A DNA stretch of 64,000 bases. It comes from Streptomyces sindenensis (GTDB lineage Bacteria; Actinomycetota; Actinomycetes; Streptomycetales; Streptomycetaceae). Made by a program: the position numbers and the translations under genes. Shown in pieces: positions 24,000-32,674 of this stretch. The stretch's first letter is position 1; each line of letters begins with the position of its first letter. The notes below the pieces were generated by a model. It had not been told where the DNA came from. It was given only the letters and a program-made list of their open reading frames with translations, and ran no database searches. The DNA lies in NCBI RefSeq assembly GCF_014649035.1, contig NZ_BMSG01000022.1, forward strand, positions 57,156-121,155, given 5' to 3'.

Positions 24000-25457
24000 A
24001 TGGAATGGTTCACCGCGGACGGCTACTGGCTGAGCCGGCTGATCTTCCAGCGGGCGCTGGCCGTGGTCTATCTGGCCGCCTTCCTCTCCGCCGCCCTCCA
24101 GTTCCGGGCGCTGATCGGCGAGCGCGGCATGCTGCCCGCCCCCGAACTGCTGCGGCGCACTCCTTGGCGAGCCGCTCCGGGGCTCTTCCGGCTGCACTAC
24201 TCGGACCGCCTCTTCGCCGCCGTCGCCTGGGGCGGCTGCGCCGTCTCGGTGGCGCTGATCGCCGGTCTCGACGGTCTGCTGCCGCTGTGGGGCGGGATGC
24301 TGCTGTGGGCGCTGCCGTGGGCGCTGTATCTGTCGATCGTCCAGGTGGGCCAGGTCTGGTACGGGTTCGGCTGGGAGTCACTGCTGCTGGAGACGGGGTT
24401 CCTGGCCATCTTCCTCGGCACCGGGGACACCGCCGCGCCCGTGCTGGTGCTGTGGCTGCTGCGGTGGCTGCTGTTCCGGGTGGAGTACGGTGCGGGGCTG
24501 ATCAAGATGCGCGGCGACGCGTGCTGGCGGCGGCTGACGTGCCTGGACTTCCACCACGAGACCCAGCCGATGCCGGGACCGCTGAGCTGGTTCTTCCACC
24601 ATCTGCCCCGGCCCGTGCACCGGGTGGAGGTGGCGGCCAACCATGTCACCCAGCTCCTGGTGCCCTTCCTGCTGTTCACCCCGCAGCCGGTGGCGAGCGC
24701 GGCGGCCGGACTGATGGTCCTCACCCAGCTCTGGCTGGTCCTGTCGGGGAACTTCGCCTGGCTGAACTGGCTCACCATCGCGCTGGCGCTCTCCGTGATC
24801 GACTGGACTCCCCTGGCCGGGCCGCCGCCGGCCCGGACCGCGCCGCCCCTCTGGTACGAGGTGGTCGTCATCGCCGTGACCGCCCTGGTGCTGGTGCTCA
24901 GCTACCGCCCGGCGCGCAATCTGCTCTCGCGACGGCAGGCGATGAACCGGTCCTACGACCCCCTGCACCTGGTGAACACCTATGGCGCGTTCGGTTCCGT
25001 CAGCCGGATGCGGCTGGAGGTCGTGGTGGAGGGCAGCGCCGATCCGGTGGTGCGCGAGGGTTCAAAGTGGCGGGAGTACGGCTTCCGGGGCAAGCCGGGA
25101 GATCCGCGCAGGCTGCCGCGTCCGTTCGCCCCGTACCACTTGCGGCTCGACTGGATGATGTGGTTCGCCGCGCTCTCCCCCGCGTACGCCCGCTCCTGGT
25201 TCGGCCCCTTCGTCGACCGGCTGCTGGAGGGCGACCGGGACACGCTCCGGCTGCTCGCCCACAACCCGTTCCCCGACGCACCGCCCCGCCACGTGCGCGC
25301 CCGGGTGTTCCACTACCGGTTCACCGGGCTCCGGGAGCTGCGGGCCACCGGATGCTGGTGGCACCGCACGTACGTCCGGGAATTCCTGCGGCCCGTCTCC
25401 CGGCCGCTGCCGCCGGAGCGGGAGGGCGGGGAAACGGGCCGCGGGGCGCGCCGGTAG
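24000..25457 (+). CDS. Lipase maturation factor (LMF1) family membrane protein
   Basis: A 485-residue polytopic protein with about eight helices. Family marks are the N-terminal RLIFQRALAVVYLAAF, the motif YGFGWESLLLETGFLA, RVEYGAGLIKMRGD, and the C-terminal soluble domain (VNTYGAFGSVSRMRLEVVVEG ... RFTGLRELRATG ... WWHRTYVREFL). Vertebrate LMF1 helps fold lipases in the ER; bacterial members have no proven client. It lies 90 bases after DUF1990 behind a hairpin. GATACT at about 23987-23992, 7 bases before ATG 24000, hints at its own leaderless promoter. Confidence 0.9.
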   Translation: MEWFTADGYWLSRLIFQRALAVVYLAAFLSAALQFRALIGERGMLPAPELLRRTPWRAAPGLFRLHYSDRLFAAVAWGGCAVSVALIAGLDGLLPLWGGMLLWALPWALYLSIVQVGQVWYGFGWESLLLETGFLAIFLGTGDTAAPVLVLWLLRWLLFRVEYGAGLIKMRGDACWRRLTCLDFHHETQPMPGPLSWFFHHLPRPVHRVEVAANHVTQLLVPFLLFTPQPVASAAAGLMVLTQLWLVLSGNFAWLNWLTIALALSVIDWTPLAGPPPARTAPPLWYEVVVIAVTALVLVLSYRPARNLLSRRQAMNRSYDPLHLVNTYGAFGSVSRMRLEVVVEGSADPVVREGSKWREYGFRGKPGDPRRLPRPFAPYHLRLDWMMWFAALSPAYARSWFGPFVDRLLEGDRDTLRLLAHNPFPDAPPRHVRARVFHYRFTGLRELRATGCWWHRTYVREFLRPVSRPLPPEREGGETGRGARR

Positions 25458-25468
25458 ATCCTCGGGGG

Positions 25469-25645
25469 TCAGTCGATGCCGGGCAGGATGTGCGGCTCGG
25501 CGAGGTCGTCCTCGTATCCGGCGAGGCGGATCGGGGCGGACCTGGCCCAGACCTCGATGTTCCGCAGCTTCTCGGGGCCGCCGGGCCGCCCGTGGGTCCG
25601 TTCGGCGGGGCGCATTTCGCGTTCGGTCAGTTCCGGTGTCGTCAC
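25469..25645 (-). CDS. 58-residue conserved-looking small protein (possible RiPP-type peptide)
   Basis: GTG 25645 to TGA 25469, with AGGAG 8 bases before the start, encodes a 58-residue charged protein: it begins MTTPELTEREMRPAERTHG, has a middle section GGPEKLRNIEVWARSAPIRL, and ends AGYEDDLAEPHILPGID. Codon third positions are almost all G or C, as in real genes here. No helix, Cys pair or known motif is visible. It converges on the lipase maturation factor gene. I do not recognise the family; the short length and terminal DDLAEPHILPGID could suit a peptide precursor, but no maturation enzyme is adjacent. Confidence 0.6.
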   Translation of the reverse strand: MTTPELTEREMRPAERTHGRPGGPEKLRNIEVWARSAPIRLAGYEDDLAEPHILPGID

Positions 25646-25843
25646 CGCGCACTCCTCTGTGTCGCGTCACCCAGGGCGTCGCCGACGCTCCGGCACCGAT
25701 GCCGGAGCGCGACCGCCCCGAGCGGGGCAGGGATGGTGATATTTCGGTCGCGGTGGCGCCGGTTGGGGGCGGAACAGCGGCCGGGTTACCGACGGTGTCC
25801 CAGGACGGTCGAGGAACCTTCGTGGGCCCCTCGATGGCGTCCG

Positions 25844-25866
25844 TTCGCCTCAGCCTAACCAAATGA
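25844..25866 (-). promoter_or_regulatory. Half-matching DmdR/IdeR iron-box-like sequence
   Basis: Read on the minus strand, TTTGGTTAGGCTGAGGCGA agrees with the actinobacterial iron box TTAGGTTAGGCTAACCTAA at 13 of 19 positions, with a perfect left half and a poor right half. It lies about 200 bases upstream of the 58-residue protein. The rest of the gap 25646-25925 holds hairpins but no gene that I see. Confidence 0.35.
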
Positions 25867-25927
25867 GCGCCGCCGCGCTCGATAGAACGTGTGCGGTAGG
25901 TCACTTTCGGCCACCGGGGACAGCGAA

Positions 25928-25958
25928 AACCCGGCCCAGGAACATCCTGGGCCGGGTT
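25928..25958 (-). terminator. Intrinsic terminator of the SDR gene
   Basis: A perfect 13-bp stem with a 5-base loop. On the minus strand it is followed by TTTT, making it one of the few canonical rho-independent terminators in the window. It lies 46 bases past the SDR stop. Confidence 0.85.
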
Positions 25959-26003
25959 CTTTGCCGCAGCGCGGAGAACGTCGGGCCGGTTGGGCCGTTC
26001 GGA

Positions 26004-27488
26004 CTACCAGTTGGCCGGGGCGTAGTCCTTGAGGAAGCAGCCGTAGAGGGCCTCGCCACCCTCACCGCGCACGATCGGGTCGTAGACCCGGGCCGCGCCG
26101 TCGACCAGGTCGAGGGGGGCGTGGAAGCCCTCCTCGGCGAGGCGCATCTTGTCCGGGTGCGGGCGCTCATCGGTGATCCAGCCGGTGTCCACGGCCGTCA
26201 TCAGGATGCCGTCCTTCTCGTACATCTCCTGGGCGCTGGTGCGCGTCAGCATGTTGAGCGCGGCCTTGGCCATGTTGGTGTGCGGGTGGCCCGCGCCCTT
26301 GTAACCACGGCTGAAGACGCCCTCCATGGCGGAGACGTTGACGACGTACGCGTGCTGGGCCGCGGTGGCCGCCATCGCCGGGCGCAGCCGGCTGATCAGG
26401 ATGAACGGAGCGGTGGAGTTGCAGAGCTGGACTTCGAGGAGCTCGATCGGCTCGACCTCGTCGACCGTCTGGATCCAGCTGTTGGTGTCGTGCAGGTCGG
26501 GGACGAGGCCGCCGGCGTCGATCGCGGTGCCCGCGGCGATCCGGGCCGGCGAGGCGGAGCCGGTGACCAGGGCGAGGTCGGTGACCTCCTGGGCGCTCAG
26601 GCCCTCCTTGCGGGCGGAGGGCAGGGCGGCGACCCGGTCGACCGAACCGCTGTTGAAGGTGCCGATGACCTCGGCGGCGGGCAGCTCGCCCGCCGGCAGC
26701 GGCGCCGACTCCGCGCCGACCAGCTCGCTGTAGGCCCCCGGGGAGCGGCGCACGGTCTGGGCGGCGTTGTTGATCAGGATGTCCAGCGGGCCCTCGGCGG
26801 CGACGGAGTCGGCCAGCGCGACGACCTGGGCCGGGTCGCGGAGGTCGATGCCGACGATCTTCAGCCGGTGGATCCACTCGTCGCTGTCCTCCATCGCCTT
26901 GAAGCGGCGGATCGCGTCGTTGGGGAAGCGGGTGGTGATGGTGGTGTGAGCGCCGTCCCGCAGCAGCCGCAGCGCGATGTACATGCCGATCTTCGCCCGG
27001 CCGCCGGTGAGCAGCGCCCGGCGTCCGGTCAGGTCGGTCCGGGCCTCGCGGCGGGAGCGGTTCTCCTTGGCGCAGGGCTGGCAGAGCTGGTGGTAGAACG
27101 CGTCCACCTCGACGTACCGCGTCTTGCAGATGTAGCAGGACCTCGGGCGCTGGAGAATGCCCGCGATCTCGGCCGTGGCCGAGGAGGAGGGCAGCACGCC
27201 CTGCGTCTCGTCGTCGATGCGCTCGGCCGAGCCGGTCGCCGTGGCCTCGGTGACGGCCCGGTCGTGGGCGGTCTTCGCGGCACGGCGCTCCTGGCGGCGG
27301 CGCTGCTTCACGGTGCGGTAGATCCCGGCGGTGGCGCGGCGGACGAGGATGGCGTCCGGGTGGTCCACCTCGATCTTGTCGAGCTCGTCGAGCACGCTCA
27401 GGCAGACGGCCAGCCGCTCCGGGTCGATCCCGGGACCGAACTCCTCGATTCCGGGAGCGAACTCCGGGCTGTCCTCTGTCACCGTCAT
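26004..27488 (-). CDS. Large SDR-family protein with N-terminal zinc-binding module
   Basis: A 494-residue protein. Residues 1-115 are helical and basic. Cys118, 121, 136 and 139 (CYICK ... LCQPC) form a CX2C-X14-CX2C zinc site. From about 150 a Rossmann-fold SDR domain follows, with LLTGGRAKIGMYIALRLL (nucleotide loop TGGRAKIG instead of TGxxxGxG), ILINNAAQTV and VVNVSAMEGVFSRGY. The usual YxxxK reads TNMAK here, so the catalytic Tyr is absent or relocated. It may bind NAD(P) without classic dehydrogenase activity. ATG 27488 follows AGAGGAAC. It diverges from the SigB-type sigma gene. Confidence 0.85.
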   Translation of the reverse strand: MTVTEDSPEFAPGIEEFGPGIDPERLAVCLSVLDELDKIEVDHPDAILVRRATAGIYRTVKQRRRQERRAAKTAHDRAVTEATATGSAERIDDETQGVLPSSSATAEIAGILQRPRSCYICKTRYVEVDAFYHQLCQPCAKENRSRREARTDLTGRRALLTGGRAKIGMYIALRLLRDGAHTTITTRFPNDAIRRFKAMEDSDEWIHRLKIVGIDLRDPAQVVALADSVAAEGPLDILINNAAQTVRRSPGAYSELVGAESAPLPAGELPAAEVIGTFNSGSVDRVAALPSARKEGLSAQEVTDLALVTGSASPARIAAGTAIDAGGLVPDLHDTNSWIQTVDEVEPIELLEVQLCNSTAPFILISRLRPAMAATAAQHAYVVNVSAMEGVFSRGYKGAGHPHTNMAKAALNMLTRTSAQEMYEKDGILMTAVDTGWITDERPHPDKMRLAEEGFHAPLDLVDGAARVYDPIVRGEGGEALYGCFLKDYAPANW

Positions 27489-27676
27489 TGCCGTTCCTCT
27501 GTCATCCTCATCGCCGCGGGTCGTGGATCACCGCAGGCCGAAACACCCCGCTCAAGTTTGCCATGCGTGGGCCACTGCTCCGTTCGGGCGAAGAAAAGCG
27601 GAAGACGACAGGCATGACTTCGCGAGAACCGGGCAGGCGACCGTCCGACACATTGGGCAGCAGGGAGGGTGACACC

Positions 27677-28570
27677 ATGACGGCGATGTCAGCGCGAGCC
27701 ACCGGGACGACGCCGCTGAGCGGCGACCGCACCGGCGTGCGGACGGCGGACGTCTCCGGAGAGCTGCCCTGGGTCGAGGACGCCGGAAAGATCGCCCCGC
27801 AGGACGCCCGGGCCCTGTCGAAGATCTTCTTCGACCGGCTCCAGGTCCTGGAGGAGGGCACGCACGAGCACCAGTACGCGCGCAACACGCTGATCGAGAT
27901 GAACCTCTCCCTGGTGCGCTTCGCCGCGTCCCGGTTCCGCAACCGCGGCGGTGACGACACCGAGGACATCATCCAGGTCGGCACGATCGGCCTGATCAAG
28001 GCGATCGACCGGTTCGACCTGTCCCGCGAGGTCGAGTTCGCCACCTTCGCCGTCCCCTACATCGTCGGGGAGATCAAGCGGTTCTTCCGTGACACCACCT
28101 GGTCGGTGCATGTGCCGCGGCGCCTCCAGGAGCTGCGCGTGGACCTCGCCAAGGCGAAGGAGCAGCTCTCCGCCCGGCTCGACCGCGACCCCACCGTCAA
28201 GGAGCTGGCCGCCCACCTCGACCTTCCCGAGGAGGAGATCATCGAGGGGCTCGTGGCCGCCAACGGCTACTCGGCCGGTTCCCTCGACACCCCCTCCGCG
28301 GACAGCGACTCCGGCCAGGAGCAGCGGGCGTACGCCGATGTCCTCGGCGAGCCGGATCCGGGCATGGAGACCGTCGAGAACCTGCACACCCTGGCCCCGC
28401 TGCTGGAGCAGCTCGACGACCGGGAGCGCCGGATCGTGCAGATGCGGTTCGGGGCGGAGATGACGCAGTCGCAGATCGGCGAGGAGCTGGGCGTGTCCCA
28501 GATGCATGTGTCGCGACTGCTCAGCAGGATCGTCCAGCAGTTGCGCAAGGGCATGAGCGTCGAGGCTTGA
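27677..28570 (+). CDS. SigB/SigF-family general-stress sigma factor
   Basis: A 297-residue group 3 sigma factor. Region 2 has ARNTLIEMNLSLVRFAASRF, DIIQVGTIGLIKAIDRFD and FATFAVPYIVGEIKRFFRD; region 3 VPRRLQELRVDLAKA; region 4 DRERRIVQMRFGAEMTQSQ and LGVSQMHVSRLLSR. ATG 27677 follows GGGAGGG; an in-frame ATG at 27614 would extend the unstructured N-terminus. Such factors are held by RsbW-like kinases and freed by STAS antagonists. Genes for a phosphatase, an RsbW-like ATPase and a STAS protein lie within 8 kb. I cannot say which of the nine S. coelicolor paralogues it matches. Confidence 0.92.
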   Translation: MTAMSARATGTTPLSGDRTGVRTADVSGELPWVEDAGKIAPQDARALSKIFFDRLQVLEEGTHEHQYARNTLIEMNLSLVRFAASRFRNRGGDDTEDIIQVGTIGLIKAIDRFDLSREVEFATFAVPYIVGEIKRFFRDTTWSVHVPRRLQELRVDLAKAKEQLSARLDRDPTVKELAAHLDLPEEEIIEGLVAANGYSAGSLDTPSADSDSGQEQRAYADVLGEPDPGMETVENLHTLAPLLEQLDDRERRIVQMRFGAEMTQSQIGEELGVSQMHVSRLLSRIVQQLRKGMSVEA

Positions 28571-28616
28571 GCCTGCCCGAACCTTCCGCGCTGCGCACGG
28601 AATTCAGCCGTCCTCC

Positions 28617-28653
28617 CCTCCGGGCGGGCGGCTTCGTGCCGTCGGCCCGGAGG
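28617..28653. terminator. Hairpin after the sigma factor gene
   Basis: A 9-bp outer stem (28617-28625 with 28645-28653) plus an inner helix closed by TTCGT. It lies 47 bases past the sigma factor stop and separates it from the RR-PP2C operon. Confidence 0.6.
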
Positions 28654-28740
28654 CCCCGTCCGCCACGAGGTCCGTCGCTCGCCTATGCTTCCTGAAGATC
28701 AGGCCGGACGAACCGCGCCGTCGAACGAGGGGGTGGAGGG

Positions 28741-30012
28741 TTGACCGAGTCGCCCGTGGGCACTGCGCCGATTCCTGTGGGCATCTCCGGAATTCCCTCC
28801 CAGCAGGTCGGCGCCTCGCAACCGGCCGAGCCCCCGCTGTGGAATCTCGACGCGGCGATCCTGCTCGTGGAGGACGACGCGGGTGACGCGCTCCTCGTCG
28901 AGGAGATGCTCACCGACAGCGAACTGGACTCCGCCCTCACCTGGTGCAAGACGCTGGCCGAGGCGCGCGCCTTCCTGGCCGCCTCCACCGCCCCCGTGTG
29001 CGTGCTTCTCGACCTGCACCTTCCCGACGTCCACGGCCTGGACGCCGTGCGACAGATACTGGCGTCCGACAGCGACGCCGCGATCGTCGTCCTCACCGGT
29101 CTCGAGGAGTCCGGCACCGGGCTCCGCGCGGTCGCCGGAGGCGCCCAGGACTACCTGGTCAAGGGCCGCCTGGACCCCGAGGTGCTCGCGCGCGCGATCC
29201 GCTACGCCCTGCAGCGCAAGGAAGTGGAACGGGCCGCGGCGGCCCTGCGCGCCAACCAGCTGATCGCCCAGGAGAACGCCCGGCTGGAGCGCGGCCTGCT
29301 GCCCGTTCCCCTGCTGCGGGACGACCGCTTCCGGGCCCGCGCCCGCTACGAGCCGGGGCGTGTCCACGGGCTGCTGAGCGGTGACTTCTACGATGTCGTG
29401 CAGACCGCGGACGGCACGGTGCACGCGGTGATCGGCGATGTCTCCGGGCACGGGGCCGCCGAGGCCGCGCTCGGCGTGTGTCTGCGGGTGGCCTGGCGTA
29501 CCGCCGTGCTGTGCGGCACGTCCCACCCGGAGCAGATCGCCCTGCTGGAGGAGATCCTGGTCGCCGAGCGCTCGGACTCGCATGTGTTCGCCACCGTCAC
29601 CTCGCTGGCGTTCCCGCCCGGTCAGCAGCACGTCCAGGTCCTGCGGGCCGGCCACCCGGGCCTGCTGCTGCGCCAGGGCACGGACGTCAGCTGGGTGGAG
29701 CCCCGGGGCGGTATGGCGCTCGGGCTGCTGCCGGGGGTGGGCAGCTGGCCGACGGTGGACGTCCCGCTGCCGCCCGGCGCGGCTCTGGTGCTCTTCACGG
29801 ACGGGCTCTTCGAGGGGCGCGACGGGCCGGACAGCCGGCTCGGCGAGGAAGGGCTGCTGGCGATGGCACGGGCCAACGGACATCTTCCGGCTCGCGCGTT
29901 CGTGGACGCCCTGGTGGCGGGAGCCTCCGAGGGAGCCGCGCCCTACGGCGGCCTCGCGGACGACGTGGCCGTACTGCACCTGGGCTGGGGATCGGACGAC
30001 GATGAGCACTGA
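28741..30012 (+). CDS. Response regulator-PP2C phosphatase fusion (RsbU/P-like)
   Basis: A 423-residue protein. The receiver (about 38-155) has LLVEDDAGDALL, phospho-Asp in CVLLDLHLPD and Lys in DYLVKGRL. A coiled-coil linker (AAAALRANQLIAQENARLE) leads to a SpoIIE/PP2C domain with SGDFYDVV, IGDVSGHGAAEAA, FTDGLFEGRD and ADDVAVLHLG, so all metal ligands are present. Phosphorylation of the receiver probably activates dephosphorylation of a STAS antagonist. The start is TTG 28741 after GGTGGAGGG. It overlaps the kinase gene downstream by 11 bases. Confidence 0.92.
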   Translation: MTESPVGTAPIPVGISGIPSQQVGASQPAEPPLWNLDAAILLVEDDAGDALLVEEMLTDSELDSALTWCKTLAEARAFLAASTAPVCVLLDLHLPDVHGLDAVRQILASDSDAAIVVLTGLEESGTGLRAVAGGAQDYLVKGRLDPEVLARAIRYALQRKEVERAAAALRANQLIAQENARLERGLLPVPLLRDDRFRARARYEPGRVHGLLSGDFYDVVQTADGTVHAVIGDVSGHGAAEAALGVCLRVAWRTAVLCGTSHPEQIALLEEILVAERSDSHVFATVTSLAFPPGQQHVQVLRAGHPGLLLRQGTDVSWVEPRGGMALGLLPGVGSWPTVDVPLPPGAALVLFTDGLFEGRDGPDSRLGEEGLLAMARANGHLPARAFVDALVAGASEGAAPYGGLADDVAVLHLGWGSDDDEH

Positions 30013-31633
30013 CAGGGCCGAAGCCATACCGGACAAGGGCCTCGCCGCCCGGCTGTCGGTGCAGTCCTGGGTCCACCTGATACTCGGCGGTTTCGTCGTG
30101 GTCGTCTGCGGCTGCCTGGTGATCGGCGGTCTGGTGCTGTCCCGGATGTCGGAGCGCACCGACGAGCTGGTGGACCGTATCCAGCCGGCGCGATCGGTCT
30201 CCTTCCAGCTCCAGAACGCCCTGCTCGACCAGGAGACGGGGGTCAGGGGGTTCGCCCTGACCGGTGACCGGTCGTTCCTGGAGCCGTACGAGGCCGGGAA
30301 GAGCGCGGAGCGGGAGCGGCTGGCCCTGGCGCGGGAGCTGGTCGGCGACGACGGGCGGCTCGCGAAGGACCTGGACGTCATCGAGGCCGCCGCCGGCCGG
30401 TGGCGGCAGGACAAGGCCGAACCGTTGATCGCGGCGGTGAGGGACAGCGGTCCCAGCCGCTCCGGCACCACCGCACAGCTCCAGAGCAGCAAGGCGGAGT
30501 TCGACCGCCTGCGGCGCGCGTACACCGCCCAGCAGGGCCACCTGGCCGAGGCCCGTGACCGGGCGCGGGCCGACCTGAACGACGCGCGCTCCACCCGGGA
30601 CTGGGTGGTGGGCACTCTGCTCGGCGTCCTCGTGCTCACCATCGTGGCGCTGAGCGTACTGCTCCACCGGGTGGTGGGCGTCCCGCTGAACCGGTTGCGC
30701 GACGCGTCGGACCGGGTGCGGGCCGGAGCCTTCGGCAAGCGGATCGAGGTCAAGGGACCCTCCGACGTGCATGCCGTGGCGGGGGCGGTGGAGGACATGC
30801 GGCGGCGGCTGGCCGACGAGCTGGCCGAGGCACAGGACCGCGAGTCCCTGCTCTCGGAGCAGACCGAGGAGCTGCGCCGTTCCAACGCGGAGCTGGAGCA
30901 GTTCGCGTACGTCGCCTCGCACGACCTCCAGGAGCCGCTGCGCAAGGTCGCCTCGTTCTGCCAGCTGCTGGAGAAGCGGTACGGGACGGAGCTGGACGAC
31001 CGGGGCAAGCAGTACATCGCCTTCGCGGTCGACGGCGCCAAGCGGATGCAGGTCCTCATCAACGACCTGCTGACGTTCTCCCGGGTGGGCCGGGTCCAGG
31101 AGAGCTGGAAGCCCGTCGATCTGGGGCGGTCCCTCGACCGTGCGCTGGGCAATCTGGCCGCGGCGGTCGAGGAGTCGGGGGCGGTCGTCGAGCGGCCCGA
31201 GGAGCTGCCGGAGCTCGTCGGGGACGCCACCGCCCTTACCATGCTCTGGCAGAACCTCATCGGCAACGCGGTGAAGTTCCGCCGGCCGGAGGTCCCCTGC
31301 CGGATCGTCGTCGACTGCATGCGCGAGGACGAGAACTGGCACCTGACCGTCTCGGACAACGGGATCGGGATCGCGCCCGAGTTCGCGGACAAGGTGTTCG
31401 TCATCTTCCAGCGGCTGCACGCCCGCGACGAGTACGACGGCACCGGCATCGGCCTGGCGCTCTGCCGGAAGATCATCGAATTCCACGGTGGCCGGATCTG
31501 GCTGGAGCCCGAACCGGGCGAAGGCACCCGGATCCACTTCACCCTGCCCGTGGCGCCCGAGGCGCCCGCGCACACCACGGCGGAGCTGCTCGCTCCCGCC
31601 CTGCTCACCAGCCAGCCGGGAGACGCTTCGTGA
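30002..31633 (+). CDS. Membrane sensor kinase (CHASE3-HAMP-HisKA-HATPase)
   Basis: A 543-residue kinase. Helix 1 is at about 24-47 and helix 2 at about 200-222, enclosing a helical extracellular CHASE3-like sensor (LLDQETGVRGFALTGD). A HAMP domain, coiled coil (ELRRSNAELEQFAYVA), the phospho-acceptor in SHDLQEPLRKV and HATPase motifs (NLIGNAVKF, DNGIGIAPEF, GTGIGLALC) follow. The SHDLQEPL type is typical of kinases that use free-standing Rcp1-like regulators, and such a regulator is encoded next with a GTGA overlap. It probably also phosphorylates the RR-PP2C upstream. Confidence 0.93.
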   Translation: MSTDRAEAIPDKGLAARLSVQSWVHLILGGFVVVVCGCLVIGGLVLSRMSERTDELVDRIQPARSVSFQLQNALLDQETGVRGFALTGDRSFLEPYEAGKSAERERLALARELVGDDGRLAKDLDVIEAAAGRWRQDKAEPLIAAVRDSGPSRSGTTAQLQSSKAEFDRLRRAYTAQQGHLAEARDRARADLNDARSTRDWVVGTLLGVLVLTIVALSVLLHRVVGVPLNRLRDASDRVRAGAFGKRIEVKGPSDVHAVAGAVEDMRRRLADELAEAQDRESLLSEQTEELRRSNAELEQFAYVASHDLQEPLRKVASFCQLLEKRYGTELDDRGKQYIAFAVDGAKRMQVLINDLLTFSRVGRVQESWKPVDLGRSLDRALGNLAAAVEESGAVVERPEELPELVGDATALTMLWQNLIGNAVKFRRPEVPCRIVVDCMREDENWHLTVSDNGIGIAPEFADKVFVIFQRLHARDEYDGTGIGLALCRKIIEFHGGRIWLEPEPGEGTRIHFTLPVAPEAPAHTTAELLAPALLTSQPGDAS

Positions 31634-32073
31634 ACACCCCTGTCCAGCCCATCGAGGTCCTGCTCGTCGAGGACGACCCCGGCGACGAGCTGATGACCCG
31701 TGAGGCCTTCGAGGACAACAAGATCCGCAACACCCTGCATGTCGTGCGCGACGGGCAGGAGGCGCTGGACTTCCTCTACCGGCGCGGCGAGTACACCGAG
31801 GCCCCACGGCCCGACCTGGTGCTCCTGGATCTCAACCTGCCCAAGTACGACGGCCGGCAGGTGCTGGAGCAGATCAAGGGCGACCCCGAGCTCTCCCTCA
31901 TCCCGGTGGTCGTGCTCACCACGTCCTCGGCCGAGGAGGACATCCTGCGCAGCTACAAACTGCACGCCAACGCCTACGTGACGAAGCCGGTGGACCTCGA
32001 CCAGTTCATCGCCGCGGTGCGCCAGATCGACGAGTTCTTCGTGACCGTGGTGCGACTGCCCGGACGTGCGTAG
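31630..32073 (+). CDS. Single-domain response regulator, Rcp1-like
   Basis: A 147-residue receiver without an output domain: VLLVEDDPGDELMTREAF, phospho-Asp in LVLLDLNLPKYDG, VVLTTSSAEEDI and AYVTKPVDLDQF. GTG 31630 overlaps the kinase stop. Its close likeness to phytochrome-associated Rcp1 regulators suggests a phosphate sink or relay for the upstream kinase. Confidence 0.92.
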   Translation: MNTPVQPIEVLLVEDDPGDELMTREAFEDNKIRNTLHVVRDGQEALDFLYRRGEYTEAPRPDLVLLDLNLPKYDGRQVLEQIKGDPELSLIPVVVLTTSSAEEDILRSYKLHANAYVTKPVDLDQFIAAVRQIDEFFVTVVRLPGRA

Positions 32074-32092
32074 GATCGGTCCGGATCTCCTG

Positions 32093-32116
32093 GAGTGGGA
32101 TCCTTCGCCACGGGTA
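32093..32116 (+). promoter_or_regulatory. Candidate SigB-type promoter
   Basis: GAGT at 32093-32096, a 15-base spacer and GGGTA at 32112-32116 fit the streptomycete SigB-family pattern GNNT-N14-16-GGGTA. The start of transcription would be near 32123, 47 bases before ATG 32170. The -35 part is weakly specific. Confidence 0.4.
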
Positions 32117-32169
32117 GACGATTGGCGGAAAAGGTCTCCGACCTCACTGCGGCGCCCTGGCTGGAGCAC

Positions 32170-32643
32170 ATGAACGAACAGGTCACCTCCCCACCGGAAG
32201 AACCGGGTCAGGGGCCGGCTCTCGTCGAGGTACCCCCCGCCACCGAGGTCCTGCTCAGCGCCGAGGTCTTCGACGGCGAGCCGGGCTGCATCGCGCTGGC
32301 CCGTGCGCTCGCCGACCGCTTCCTGACGAGGCTCGCGGTGGAGTGCCTCGCCCCGATCGGCGAACACACGCGCAGCGATCTGATGCTGGCCGTCAGCGAG
32401 CTGGTCACCAACGCCGACCGCTACAGCCACGGCCCCTACCTGCTGGAGCTGGAGGGCAACGCGCAGCTCATCAGCGTCACGGTCTACGACAGCAGCACCG
32501 CGATGCCCGTGCTGTACGCCCCCGACCCGTCCCGACTCGGCGGCCACGGCATGGAGATCGTCGTGGCGCTGTGCGACCGGCTCACCGCCGAGCGGGTGCC
32601 GGTGGGCAAGCGGATCCGCGCGGAGTTCCAGCTCAGCACCTGA
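32170..32643 (+). CDS. RsbW-like ATP-binding anti-sigma kinase
   Basis: A 157-residue single HATPase_c domain: RSDLMLAVSELVTNADRYS (N box), SVTVYDSSTAMP and GGHGMEIVVALCDRL. Members bind SigB-type sigma factors or phosphorylate STAS partners. ATG 32170 is favoured because a plausible SigB promoter ends at 32116; GTG 32095 would overlap it. Position after the kinase/regulator operon and near the SigB-type gene suggests it is part of the same switch. Confidence 0.87.
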   Translation: MNEQVTSPPEEPGQGPALVEVPPATEVLLSAEVFDGEPGCIALARALADRFLTRLAVECLAPIGEHTRSDLMLAVSELVTNADRYSHGPYLLELEGNAQLISVTVYDSSTAMPVLYAPDPSRLGGHGMEIVVALCDRLTAERVPVGKRIRAEFQLST

Positions 32644-32674
32644 GCTACGCCGGCCCGCCCGGCCGCAGCTCCCC

